Assembly: GCA_038234815.1 (NCBI GenBank)
Contig: JBBQSU010000018.1
Coordinates: 1 to 34,377 of the forward strand
Direction: 5' to 3'
Length of the DNA stretch: 34,377 nucleotides
DNA from: JBBQSU01 sp038234815
Lineage (GTDB): Bacteria > Planctomycetota > Phycisphaerae > Tepidisphaerales > Tepidisphaeraceae
Part shown: positions 24,899 to 33,472 of the stretch, piece after piece
Layout: every line of letters begins with the position of its first letter
How positions within the stretch are numbered: the stretch's first letter is position 1
Made by a program: the position numbers and the translations under genes
The notes under the pieces: generated by a model
What the model saw: only the letters and a program-made list of their open reading frames with translations
Told to the model about the DNA's origin: nothing
Databases searched by the model: none

Positions 24899-26674
24899 TC
24901 ACGCGATCAGCTTAAGCCGGTTGGCCTTGCAGGCCCGCTGGAAGCCGGGAATCACATAATCCCGAGCCACCACGTCCCAGCTCATCTGTGCGGCCAAGGC
25001 GTGCCCGCGATCGATATAGGCTTGGAATTCCTCCGGCGAGCGGGGCAGTCGGGCGATTAACTCGCTGGCCACCTTCTGCGCAACGGTATGTTCCACCGCG
25101 TCCCGCTGCGGCTTGCCGATGTTCAGCATCTGTTCGGCCCGCAGGCTCCGGTCGGGCAGTTCGGTGTAATCGGCGACGATCACGTTCGGGGACGGCTTGC
25201 CCCCAGTGGCCTTGGCCACAAATCCGGCGCAGCCACAGCATTCGCTGAAAACGCAAATCCCGCCAAAACTGATCGGCTCCACCTGCGCGATGCCGAACGG
25301 TTCATAAATGCTCTGGCCAAACTCCACGTCCGAACCCTTGCGGATGTCCATGAATTCCATGTCCGCGGGCATCCGGTCGCCGCAGAGCTTGCGCTCGAAT
25401 CCGAACTGGTTGATGAAAACCACCTTGATGTTGCGGCTTTGGGCATTGAATTCCTGCACGCCCTGGTAATAGACCGCTTCGCCGTTGCTCATGTCCGGCA
25501 GGCCTTCGCGATGCACGACCGGCCAGCGATAGTGCTGTTCCATTTGGCGGATGTCGTCGGCCCTTCGGCACGGAAGCTCGGTCGTCAGGGCAAACAGCAC
25601 GGCAGTCTCGTTTCTTGCCCGGAGGTCCTTTTCCATACATTCCAGCACGCGTAAATCCCGCCACAGGCCCTTGCTGGGCACCAGGCGCGTGACGTGGCTG
25701 AAAACATAATCCGGCTCAAACTTCAGGAGCGTATTGCAGTATTTCCGCAGTTTGTTCCGGCTGTGCATCTTTTCTTCAACGCTGATTTTCCAGCAGGGCA
25801 CGCCGTTATAGGCCACCTGCGCATTAACGTGCATGAAATCCGGCCCGAGGAAACGCATTTCCTTAAGCGTGTAATCGCCGACGGCAAAGATGTTGTCGAA
25901 AAACCGCGTGGCCTTTACCAGCGCGTGCTTGTAATAGCCGGACTGATCGCCGAAGACGTCTTCGACAAAATGCCCGCCCACCATCGCGGCCCGCATGGCG
26001 TTGTAGAACATGGTGTCGTGGCCGGGGTGGCCTTCGACGATCCGCCGCATGGTGGCGCACTCGTGGGCATGGAAGATCGTGCGGAAGTTGGCTTTTTCGC
26101 CTTCCAGTATCGCGGCCAGGCAGGTCGGCACGCCCATGTATTCGTGCGACAGGATCACGCAAGGTTCGATGCTGCTGCTGGCCCCGATGGCATGTAGCGC
26201 CGCAATGGCCGGCGGGCCAAGGCGCATGTACTGCTCGAAATCCCAGATCGACTCGTATTTTGAACTGTCGATCCCGAATTTGCTCCACAGTTCGTACTTG
26301 AAGATACCCAGCTTGGCGGCATCAAACCTCGCCACGTCCAGCAGCAGCACCTCCGGAGTCGCCGTCACCCCGCTGGCCTTGTCGACGAATTTGCGACGGC
26401 CGTAGATGATTCCCACACCAAATTCCTGCTCGATCTGCCGAAATTTCGATGCCAAAGGTGATCGAAAAAGCGAATCGATGCTGCTGTAAAGCACTTCGCC
26501 GCCAGCCCCAAGCCGCTGGTCGCCGCGCTCGTCACCGGGCCAGAAGGGTCCGACAAGAATGTTCCGCGGGGCCGATTGAAGATAGGTTTTACTGGTCAAC
26601 AGCCCCTGAAGGACCGCGCCAATTCCACCAATTTTTTGAATCGCTTCGTGTGTGACATGAACAACTGTTTGCAT
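24899..26674 (-). CDS. Glycogen-synthase-like GT-B glycosyltransferase
   Basis: A 591-residue cytoplasmic protein with a GT-B fold. The N-terminal domain begins with a strand and the loop KIGGIGAVLQGL (14-25), comparable with the KxGG loop of glycogen/starch synthases. HEYMGVP (177-183) and FHAHECAT (201-208) line the acceptor cleft. The C-terminal domain starts at SHVTRLVPSKGLWRDL (326-341) and has the retaining-transferase E-x7-E motif at Glu458-Glu466 (EPFGIAQVE). The layout is nearest to GT3/GT5 enzymes, which extend alpha-glucans from UDP- or ADP-glucose; the exact donor and product are uncertain. Start ATG 26674 has TGAGG about ten bases upstream. It is the first gene of a leftward operon with uvrC and the DUF4159 gene, an odd grouping. 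Confidence 0.75.
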   Translation of the reverse strand: MQTVVHVTHEAIQKIGGIGAVLQGLLTSKTYLQSAPRNILVGPFWPGDERGDQRLGAGGEVLYSSIDSLFRSPLASKFRQIEQEFGVGIIYGRRKFVDKASGVTATPEVLLLDVARFDAAKLGIFKYELWSKFGIDSSKYESIWDFEQYMRLGPPAIAALHAIGASSSIEPCVILSHEYMGVPTCLAAILEGEKANFRTIFHAHECATMRRIVEGHPGHDTMFYNAMRAAMVGGHFVEDVFGDQSGYYKHALVKATRFFDNIFAVGDYTLKEMRFLGPDFMHVNAQVAYNGVPCWKISVEEKMHSRNKLRKYCNTLLKFEPDYVFSHVTRLVPSKGLWRDLRVLECMEKDLRARNETAVLFALTTELPCRRADDIRQMEQHYRWPVVHREGLPDMSNGEAVYYQGVQEFNAQSRNIKVVFINQFGFERKLCGDRMPADMEFMDIRKGSDVEFGQSIYEPFGIAQVEPISFGGICVFSECCGCAGFVAKATGGKPSPNVIVADYTELPDRSLRAEQMLNIGKPQRDAVEHTVAQKVASELIARLPRSPEEFQAYIDRGHALAAQMSWDVVARDYVIPGFQRACKANRLKLIA

Positions 26675-26756
26675 AAGTCAATTACCTCAAAAACCTCTGA
26701 AGGTATCGGCAGCGCGTCCCACCCGGCAAGAGCGCCGAAAGCTGATTGGGGCAAAA

Positions 26757-26786
26757 TTGTCACTTATCAGACGCTGGCGGTAAACT
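26757..26786 (+). promoter_or_regulatory. Possible promoter of the small membrane protein gene
   Basis: TTGTCA (26757-26762) and TAAACT (26781-26786) are 18 bases apart, matching five and four of six consensus bases. Transcription would start near 26793, about 60 bases before ATG 26852. Confidence 0.4.
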
Positions 26787-26851
26787 TTGGTTGGGAAGGG
26801 CAACGGAAATCCTCCGGCATCGCTCCGACCGAGTTAGATGGAGATACGTCG

Positions 26852-27277
26852 ATGACTCAGCGACTGACCGAACCGACCGCCGAAGTTGCGCTCCTCACCA
26901 GCCGGCTGGTCTGTATCGCGATGATTCTGGGGCAGGTGGTCTTTTTGGGCCTGGCGGTTTTTCTCGTCGTCAGCGAGCGCTCCACGCCCAATGCTCATTT
27001 TGGCAGGCTGCTCACACTGGTGGGTGGTGCAATGCTGATCGTCACCGGCACTCTCGGCTTTATCATTCGCAGTAAAATGTGGCAGAAGCGCCCCGTGCCG
27101 CCGAGCAAGTTCATCCTGGCCAATATCCTTTTCTTTGCTCTACTGGAAAGCCCGGCGTTCGTCGGAATTACCGCAATCCTGATCGGCGGGACGATGTGGC
27201 CCGGCGTGCTAATCCCGGTTATCGCTATCCTCGTTCAAGCCATGGCCTTCCCCAATCCCTCGCCGATGGAAGGCTGA
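26852..27277 (+). CDS. Small membrane protein with four hydrophobic segments
   Basis: A 141-residue protein of unknown function. Four hydrophobic segments are visible (about 19-41, 52-72, 86-108 and 110-131), with a short basic loop MWQKRPVPP (76-84) between the second and third. No enzymatic motif was recognised. Start ATG 26852 follows GGAGA at a suitable distance. It stands between the divergent glycosyltransferase gene and leuS, with 109 bases before leuS, and may share leuS transcription only by read-through. Similar short four-helix proteins occur in planctomycetes, but no family name can be given. Confidence 0.7.
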   Translation: MTQRLTEPTAEVALLTSRLVCIAMILGQVVFLGLAVFLVVSERSTPNAHFGRLLTLVGGAMLIVTGTLGFIIRSKMWQKRPVPPSKFILANILFFALLESPAFVGITAILIGGTMWPGVLIPVIAILVQAMAFPNPSPMEG

Positions 27278-27343
27278 ACCGCCGACTCGCGGCGATGAAC
27301 GGCAGGCTCCATCGGAAAAAAAGTGCGACAAAATGTCTGCCCG

Positions 27344-27372
27344 CTTGCGGTTGCGCCTCGGCGCACCGCAAG
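27344..27372. repeat. Inverted repeat in the leuS promoter
   Basis: CTTGCGGT (27344-27351) and ACCGCAAG (27365-27372) are perfect 8-base complements. GCGC units inside extend the dyad to about 12 bp with one bulged T. It covers the -35 and spacer of the predicted leuS promoter and ends one base before the -10. It could be an operator, or an RNA hairpin if transcription starts further upstream. Confidence 0.6.
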
Positions 27373-27379
27373 GTATACT
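27351..27379 (+). promoter_or_regulatory. Promoter of leuS
   Basis: TTGCGC (27351-27356), a 17-base spacer and TATACT (27374-27379; five of six). Transcription would begin near 27386, directly at ATG 27387, implying a leaderless leuS mRNA. Confidence 0.45.
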
Positions 27380-27386
27380 ATGGCTT

Positions 27387-30170
27387 ATGGCCTATAACTT
27401 TACCGCGATCGAAAAGAAGTGGCAGTCCTACTGGCTGGAGAACAAGACCTTCGCCGCCATCGAACCGGCCGAGGCCGGAAACATGCCCAAGGCGTATGTG
27501 CTGGACATGTTTCCCTATCCATCGGGCGCGGGGCTGCATGTAGGGCACCCAGAAGGCTACACCGCCACCGACATTTACTCTCGTTATCTGCGGATGAAGG
27601 GCGTGAACGTGCTGCATCCGATGGGCTGGGACGCCTTCGGCCTGCCCGCCGAGCAGTTCGCTATCAAGGAAAATGTTCACCCCAACCTCACCACGAAGAA
27701 AAACATCGGGAATTTTCGCAGGCAGATTCAGATGCTGGGCCTGAGCTACGACTGGGACCGGGAAGTGGATACCACCGATCCGGGCTATTACAGGTGGACG
27801 CAATGGATTTTCCTGCAACTGTTTAACAGTTATTTCAATCCGATTGAGAAAAAGGCGATGCCAATCGCCCATTTGCTTCAGGAACTGGCCAACGACAACT
27901 TCGTGGTCGCGCCTGATGGGTCGATCCACCTCAATCCCACCACCGAGGGGATGGAAGCCATCGCCGGGCAGAGGGGTATCGCCCGGCTTTGGCGCGAACT
28001 CGGGCCTGAAGAGCAGCGCGAGCTGCTGGACGGCCAGCGACTGGCCTACATGGATGAAATCGCGGTCAACTGGTGCCCGGGCCTGGGCACCGTGCTGAGC
28101 AACGAAGAAGTCATCGACGGAAAAAGTGAAGTCGGCGGGTTTGCTGTCGAGCGGCGGCCCATGCGGCAGTGGATGCTGCGCATTACCAGCTACGCCGACC
28201 GGCTGATTGAAGATCTGGCCGGGCTGCAGTGGCCCGAAAGCCTCAAGGAAATGCAGCGGAACTGGATCGGCCGCAGCGTCGGGGCCGAGGTGGATTTCGA
28301 TCTGGCCAATGCCGGGGACGAATCCGAAGCCATCACCGTCTTTACCACACGCCCGGACACACTTTATGGCGCGACCTATATGGTCCTCTCGCCGGAGCAT
28401 CCGCTGGTGGACCGGATCACGACCGATGCCCAGAAGCCTTCGGTGGCGCAGTATCGCGCGCAGATCGCAGGCAAAAGCGACCGCGAGCGGCTCGCCGACG
28501 CCAAGGAAAAGACCGGCGTGTTCACCGGCGCGTTCGCCATTAACCCTGTAAACGACGAGCCGATTCCCGTCTGGATCGCTGACTATGTGCTCATGGGCTA
28601 CGGCACGGGCGCGATCATGGCGGTGCCGGCGCACGACGAGCGGGATTTTGAGTTCGCCATAAAGTTCCAGTTGCCGATCCGGCAGGTGGTTTCGCCTAAT
28701 CCAATAGTGAAGGGCGCGCCGGCCAACCCGCTTACGCCCTTAGGCCGGGCCTCTGCCGAACCGGGCTACGCCATCAATTCCCCGATGATCGACGGCCTAC
28801 CGACCGAAGAGGCGAAGGAGCGCATCACCGCCGAGCTGGCGGTCGAAGGCGTGGCCAACAAGTGCGTTAAGTACAAGCTGCGCGATTGGCTCTTCAGTCG
28901 TCAAAGATACTGGGGCGAACCCTTCCCCATCCTGCTGGACGATAACGGGAATGCCCACGCCATCGACGAATCCGAGCTGCCCTTGAAACTGCCGGAAATC
29001 AGCGATTTCAAGCCCACCGGCACCCCGCAGCCGCCTTTAAGCAAAGCCACCGACTGGCTCAACGTAGCCCGCGACGACAAGACATTCACCCGTGAAACCA
29101 ACACCATGCCGCAATGGGCCGGTTCGTGCTGGTATTACCTCCGCTACATCGATCCGAAGAACTCGAAGCGCTTTGTCGATCCGGTTAAGGAACGCTACTG
29201 GATGCCCGTTGACCTGTATGTGGGCGGGGTTGAACATGCGGTCCTGCACCTGCTATATGCTCGATTCTGGCATAAAGTGCTATTTGATCTGGGGCACGTC
29301 AGCACGCCCGAACCGTTTAATAAGCTGGTCAATCAGGGATTGATTCTGGGTGAGATGGAATATCACACGGCACAGGAGCCACCCGTCAAAGTCACGGAAG
29401 ATCAGGTGGAGCGCAAAGGCGAAACGTTCGCGCTGAAAAGCGATCCGTCGGTGAGAGTGAAAGCCGAGTGCTTCAAGATGAGCAAGTCACGGGGGAATGT
29501 GGTCAACCCCGACGAGATCGTCCGCGATTATGGTGCCGATACCTTCCGCCTGTATGAAATGTATTTAGGCCCGCTCGAAGCCAGCAAACCCTGGAACACC
29601 CGCGATATCGTGGGGATGATGCGTTTTCTCAATGCCGTCTGGAGGAATTTTGTCGGCGACGAGGAGAGCAACAAGGTGGCCCGGGTGGAAGTGATGCCGG
29701 TGCCGGAAGGGCTCGAAAAGCAGATGCACCGAACCATCAAGAAGGTGGCCGAGGACATCGAGGGCCTGCGGTTCAATACGGCTATCGCGGAACTGATCAA
29801 GTTAAACAACGAAGTGACGGGCCTGTTGGCGATTCCGCGAGAACTGGCAGAAAATTTCGCGCTGATGCTGGCACCGTTTGCCCCGCACATAGCCGAAGAG
29901 CTATGGAGTCACCTGGGTCATACCAAGACGCTCGCCCGCAGGCCCTGGCCGACGTTCGACCCGGCGAAGCTGCAGGCATCGACCATGGAGATCCCGGTGC
30001 AGGTGAACGGCAAGCTGCGGGGGAGAATTACCGTCGCTGCCGACGCTGCCGAAGAAGCCATCCTGGCCGCGGCCGGTGCCGACCCGGCCGTCAAGCAGTG
30101 GACCGACGGAAAGACCGTCCGCAAAACGCTTTATGTGCCCCAGAAGCTTGTCAATTTTGTGGTGGGATGA
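27387..30170 (+). CDS. leuS: Leucyl-tRNA synthetase
   Basis: A 927-residue class Ia synthetase that charges tRNA-Leu. The HIGH motif is HVGH (51-54) in PYPSGAGLHVGHPEGY and KMSKS is at 697-701 (FKMSKSRGN). The CP1 editing domain carries TTRPDTLYG (320-328) and MAVPAHDERD (411-420), the hydrolytic-editing signatures. The C-terminus has the usual QVNGKLRGR end domain. An insertion of roughly 65 residues follows LQLFNSYFNP (142-151) before VNWCP (227-231), and the usual zinc-finger cysteines after it are replaced by GKSEVGG, as in Bacteroidetes LeuRS. MAYNFTAIEKKW is the typical N-terminus, so ATG 27387 was chosen over an in-frame ATG at 27333. It heads a run with cyaB and a secreted protein. 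Confidence 0.97.
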   Translation: MAYNFTAIEKKWQSYWLENKTFAAIEPAEAGNMPKAYVLDMFPYPSGAGLHVGHPEGYTATDIYSRYLRMKGVNVLHPMGWDAFGLPAEQFAIKENVHPNLTTKKNIGNFRRQIQMLGLSYDWDREVDTTDPGYYRWTQWIFLQLFNSYFNPIEKKAMPIAHLLQELANDNFVVAPDGSIHLNPTTEGMEAIAGQRGIARLWRELGPEEQRELLDGQRLAYMDEIAVNWCPGLGTVLSNEEVIDGKSEVGGFAVERRPMRQWMLRITSYADRLIEDLAGLQWPESLKEMQRNWIGRSVGAEVDFDLANAGDESEAITVFTTRPDTLYGATYMVLSPEHPLVDRITTDAQKPSVAQYRAQIAGKSDRERLADAKEKTGVFTGAFAINPVNDEPIPVWIADYVLMGYGTGAIMAVPAHDERDFEFAIKFQLPIRQVVSPNPIVKGAPANPLTPLGRASAEPGYAINSPMIDGLPTEEAKERITAELAVEGVANKCVKYKLRDWLFSRQRYWGEPFPILLDDNGNAHAIDESELPLKLPEISDFKPTGTPQPPLSKATDWLNVARDDKTFTRETNTMPQWAGSCWYYLRYIDPKNSKRFVDPVKERYWMPVDLYVGGVEHAVLHLLYARFWHKVLFDLGHVSTPEPFNKLVNQGLILGEMEYHTAQEPPVKVTEDQVERKGETFALKSDPSVRVKAECFKMSKSRGNVVNPDEIVRDYGADTFRLYEMYLGPLEASKPWNTRDIVGMMRFLNAVWRNFVGDEESNKVARVEVMPVPEGLEKQMHRTIKKVAEDIEGLRFNTAIAELIKLNNEVTGLLAIPRELAENFALMLAPFAPHIAEELWSHLGHTKTLARRPWPTFDPAKLQASTMEIPVQVNGKLRGRITVAADAAEEAILAAAGADPAVKQWTDGKTVRKTLYVPQKLVNFVVG

Positions 30171-30224
30171 ACCACTGAACGAACGACGCAACGAACAACC
30201 CCTGACGTATTTAAATGAGGTGTC

Positions 30225-30815
30225 ATGCCCGTTGAACTTGAAGCCAAGATGAAAGTCGCCGACGCCAATTCGGTGCGACAGCGCGTCATCGATGCCGGGG
30301 GAAAAGTGCTCGGCGAATTTGCCGAACTAAACGTCTTCTTCGACACCGAAGATCGCCTGCTCCTGGCAGCGGACAAGGGCCTGCGCATCCGCAAGAACCG
30401 CGACGTCAAGAACGGCACCGACTCGATCATCATTACCTTCAAAGGCCCGCGTCACCCCGGGCCGCTTAAGAGTCGTGAGGAAACCGAATTGGAAGTGCAG
30501 GACCTGGATGATGCCCGGCATTTGCTCGAGGCGATGGGCTATCAAAAGGTGCTTTCGTTTGAAAAGCGGCGGGAATCATGGTTGCTGGACAAGTGCCGGA
30601 TCGAACTGGACGAAGTGCCGCACCTGGGCAGTTTTGTCGAGATTGAAGGCCCCCGCGAGCAGATCGTCATGACCCTGCGGCAAAAGCTGGGGCTGTCGGC
30701 CGAACCGATCATCAAGAGCAGTTACACCGCTTTGCTGATGACCTGGCTGCAAGACCGCGGGGAACAAGGCCGCGAGGTCGTCTTTCCCGATTCCGCCACT
30801 AAATCGCCCCGCTGA
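30225..30815 (+). CDS. cyaB: CYTH-domain protein (class IV adenylate cyclase-like)
   Basis: A 196-residue soluble protein with a complete CYTH domain. The signature E-x-E-x-K is VELEAKMKV (Glu4, Glu6, Lys8) and further charged strands line the tunnel: GLRIRKNRD (73-81 region), REETELEV, FEKRRESWLL and FVEIEGPRE. CYTH enzymes bind a triphosphate and two metal ions; class IV adenylate cyclases make cAMP, whereas relatives hydrolyse thiamine triphosphate or inorganic triphosphate. The spacing and the V-E-I-E-G strand favour CyaB, but the substrate is not proven. Start ATG 30225 has GAGGTG only two bases upstream, a short spacing. It follows leuS by 54 bases and is followed after 27 bases by the secreted hypothetical gene. 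Confidence 0.85.
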   Translation: MPVELEAKMKVADANSVRQRVIDAGGKVLGEFAELNVFFDTEDRLLLAADKGLRIRKNRDVKNGTDSIIITFKGPRHPGPLKSREETELEVQDLDDARHLLEAMGYQKVLSFEKRRESWLLDKCRIELDEVPHLGSFVEIEGPREQIVMTLRQKLGLSAEPIIKSSYTALLMTWLQDRGEQGREVVFPDSATKSPR

Positions 30816-30842
30816 ATGGCGCAGTCGCAGGAGGCAGTTTCT

Positions 30843-31550
30843 ATGAAAACCGGCGCGAGTTTCCTGGCCTTGATATTGATCTGCGCGACCGTGCGCGCTG
30901 CGGAGATCAGTGTAGTGCTTCCCGAAGGCGCGACCGTGCGCCGCGGCCTGGCCACTGCCACCGACACCAAGCTCGAAACCGGCGCCACCCTCGAAGGCCG
31001 GCGCGTCACCTTCCCAAAGCTCCCGGCCAAGGCCAACTACGACCTGCGCATTGATCTAGCCGACGGCCGCGTGCTGCAAGGCGTCGATCTCGGCTGGTAT
31101 AATGCCCAGCCACCGGCACAGGATGCCGGCGAACTGAGCGACGACGACCGCGAGGACATCCGCGTGATCGTGCAGGAAGTCCCCGGCTTCTATAACCGCA
31201 ATGAATTGCTCCTGCTCAGTGGCAACCATGACCGTGCCACGCTGCTGGTCCAGCTCATCCGCGATTCGGCCTTCCATAGTGACAAGGGCGGCGAGATCGT
31301 CTGGCACATCGAGCTTTGGTATTTCAAGAATCAGCACGGGGGGTGGGAAAAGGTGCAGCAGCAGAACAAGGTCCTGCGCCGCGAGCGGTTTCGCAGCCAG
31401 CGCGCCTTCGACGACGACGCCGGCAAAATCCGCTGGCTGCCCGCCCTGGGCGCAGTTCATTTAAGTGAGCAAGCGGAGAAGAAAGAGATCACCCTGCCAG
31501 TTGACGCACTTTCGGCACATAAAGTGACAGCGCCGGCATCCCAGCCGTAG
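30843..31550 (+). CDS. Secreted hypothetical protein
   Basis: A 235-residue protein not recognised as any known family. The N-terminus MKTGASFLALILICATVRAA is a clear signal peptide, probably cleaved near residue 20. The mature part has an N-terminal beta-rich portion (about 21-80) that reads like a carboxypeptidase-regulatory or Ig-like domain (LPEGATVRRG, GRRVTFPKL), then an alpha/beta region with RNELLLLSGNHDRATLLVQL (about 120-140) and HIELWYFKNQHGGWEKVQQ. Start ATG 30843 has GGAGG nine bases upstream, a strong site. It probably belongs to the leuS-cyaB transcript. Its last 62 bases overlap the convergent gene on the other strand. Confidence 0.75.
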   Translation: MKTGASFLALILICATVRAAEISVVLPEGATVRRGLATATDTKLETGATLEGRRVTFPKLPAKANYDLRIDLADGRVLQGVDLGWYNAQPPAQDAGELSDDDREDIRVIVQEVPGFYNRNELLLLSGNHDRATLLVQLIRDSAFHSDKGGEIVWHIELWYFKNQHGGWEKVQQQNKVLRRERFRSQRAFDDDAGKIRWLPALGAVHLSEQAEKKEITLPVDALSAHKVTAPASQP

Positions 31551-32607
31551 CCATCGTCGGCCTTGGGGACTTTCTCAGCGAATCCAGCAGCATCAGCAAA
31601 TCCGAAGCCTTACGCGACAATTGCAGTTCCGCCACCCGGCAGTGTTGCGCCAGGCGCACGGGCAGTTGCCCGGACCTTCGCTGCGGATTGAGCTCGACAA
31701 TCGGCCAGTTGCGACGAAGCACGTTCATCGCCGTCACGTGATTCAGTTCGCGCAGGTGCGGATGCAGACGCCGGCCGGGTTCGGCCAGCAGTACCGCGTC
31801 ACAAAAGGCATGATTTTGCCGCGTGCCTAGATATACGCCCATCAGGTCCACCCAGTTGGCCAGCGGATCCATCGGGCCTTGGGCCGGCGTCTGCCGGCTG
31901 CGCGTCCGCGGGGGCTGATTGCGCTCGATCATCCCCGGAACGTGCAGCATTGCCACGCGACCGTCCTCTTCCCGCAGCGCCGTCCAGCGCTGGCCGATGA
32001 TGCGATACCCCGCCCGCACCATCGCCTCCAGCTCTGGCTCGAGGCTGAAGGGGGACAGTATCAGCACCGCAAAGCCGTCGCGGACCACCGACACCGCGGG
32101 CACCAGATAAAGCCCGCGCGGGCGCAGTAATTGCGCCAGCGGCCACAGCACCGCCTGTTCCATCGCCCGCAGCGGATCGATCAGCGGATTGGCCAGCATC
32201 CAGCTCGTCCACCGCCCGCGCAGCAGGTTGATCTCGGTTAAACCCCAGCGTTCGTCCAGTAACCAGTAATTTTCCCCGTCGCGGTAAAGTTCGAGCATCG
32301 CCCGGGCCTGCGGAACGGCCACCGCCCGCGCCGATACATGCCGCTGGACTTCCGCCACCTCATACCGCCGAATTTCACCCACCGTCGCGCTGAACCCCTC
32401 GGGAAGCTCATTCACCCTGAAGTCCGATAACACCTGCTTCAGCGCCGGCTCGATCCCCGGCACGTGGTTTTCCAATTCCACCGCCAGCCCATGCACCGCC
32501 AGGCGCCAATGATTCAGCAAATTGTCAGTTTCCGGTGAGATCACACCGTTCTTATCGGAAAGCCCCCGTGGATTACTGGAAGGAACACGCCAAAGAAATC
32601 CCCGCAC
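31489..32607 (-). CDS. HprK-like protein with degenerate P-loop
   Basis: A 372-residue soluble protein. Residues 150-230 keep the frame of the HprK-related kinase group: RGLYLVPAVSVVRDGFAVLI (164-183), then a loop at the Walker A position, then MVRAGYRIIGQRWTAL (196-211) and VAMLHVPGMIE (218-228), where relatives read a G-x-S-G-x-G-K-S-T loop, a G-y-x-L-L-s-D-D helix-strand and a P-x-P strand. Here the loop is SPFSLEPELE (185-194): the glycines, lysine and serine are gone, and the usual Asp pair is GQR. A kinase-dead relative with a binding or regulatory role is therefore plausible. This is fold-pattern inference. Start 32607 is the first ATG; a GTG start (Val22) is possible. It follows the coiled-coil gene by 41 bases. 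Confidence 0.6.
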   Translation of the reverse strand: MRGFLWRVPSSNPRGLSDKNGVISPETDNLLNHWRLAVHGLAVELENHVPGIEPALKQVLSDFRVNELPEGFSATVGEIRRYEVAEVQRHVSARAVAVPQARAMLELYRDGENYWLLDERWGLTEINLLRGRWTSWMLANPLIDPLRAMEQAVLWPLAQLLRPRGLYLVPAVSVVRDGFAVLILSPFSLEPELEAMVRAGYRIIGQRWTALREEDGRVAMLHVPGMIERNQPPRTRSRQTPAQGPMDPLANWVDLMGVYLGTRQNHAFCDAVLLAEPGRRLHPHLRELNHVTAMNVLRRNWPIVELNPQRRSGQLPVRLAQHCRVAELQLSRKASDLLMLLDSLRKSPRPTMATAGMPALSLYVPKVRQLAG

Positions 32608-32648
32608 ATTCCCAAACCCCCTTGCCGGCCAGCCAGGGCAGATTCCGC

Positions 32649-33350
32649 TTATTCTTTTGCCTTGCCCACCGCTGCCCGATACACCGCGTCCATCGGCCGG
32701 GCGATCAGGTTCATTCCGCCATCGGCTTCAACCGTGATCGTATAATGCTTGCCCACTTCAAACGGCCCGAACACTTCCTGCCCGTTGGCCACGCGCACCC
32801 CGCGTGAGCTGGCATAGGACGCGTCCCCGGCCATCTTCCAAAAATCGCGCCAAAGCCCCGCTTCAAACTCACCAGCACCCGTGGCATACGCTTTCGGGGC
32901 CTGCCCGGGTTCGTCCAGGGCAATCCCGTCCTTGGGTGCCGTATCACTCCCATAGATCGTCATAAACAGCGCGATGCTGTGCCCGCGTAGCGGATCGTTA
33001 TGCCGGACGTAGTCCCGATCAAACTTAATCACCTGCGCCGCGATGTGAACCATCTCCCCGCTCAGGGTGATGGTTTTGGCCGGTCCGGATTGCCCTGCGG
33101 CATCGGCCTGGGCAAACAGCAAGGTCGTCCGGGTTTTGCCGTTTTCCACGTGCTTGTCGGTCACGATCAACTCGGCCATGCGCCGCTCCTGCGCCAGCCG
33201 TTCGATGATCTGACCAAGAACCTGATTCTCCTTCGCCGCCGCCGCCAGCTTCTTCGACGCGCTGGACTGCTCCAGGTAATACCAGGTAGCCCCCGCCATC
33301 GACACCGCCAGAATCAACACCGCAACAAGTTTGGCCAATCCCTTCGCCAT
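32649..33350 (-). CDS. Membrane-anchored coiled-coil protein of unknown function
   Basis: A 233-residue protein with one N-terminal transmembrane segment (about 7-25, LVAVLILAVSMAGATWYYL). A predicted coiled coil follows (about 27-60, rich in Ala, Lys, Glu and Gln), then a beta-rich domain (about 62-225) with LIVTDKHVENGKTRTTLLFA and VIKFDRDYVRHND. The uncleaved N-terminal helix implies a membrane anchor with the rest outside the cytoplasm. I recognise no family. It is the first gene of a two-gene leftward operon with the HprK-like protein. No good Shine-Dalgarno sequence precedes ATG 33350. Confidence 0.7.
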   Translation of the reverse strand: MAKGLAKLVAVLILAVSMAGATWYYLEQSSASKKLAAAAKENQVLGQIIERLAQERRMAELIVTDKHVENGKTRTTLLFAQADAAGQSGPAKTITLSGEMVHIAAQVIKFDRDYVRHNDPLRGHSIALFMTIYGSDTAPKDGIALDEPGQAPKAYATGAGEFEAGLWRDFWKMAGDASYASSRGVRVANGQEVFGPFEVGKHYTITVEADGGMNLIARPMDAVYRAAVGKAKE

Positions 33351-33472
33351 GATCTGGTTATCGGTCCAATGCCCCGCAAATCTTTCGCAGCGGGACGGGC
33401 AAAGACGATCATTTCCCCGTTTTTCGCGCCTTTTTCAGCCGAATCGCATAAATCCCATTAAGGAGGGGGTTT

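Noticed and set aside
27278..27386. T-box leader before leuS
   Set aside because: No T-box sequence or specifier-loop structure was found, and the space is too short.
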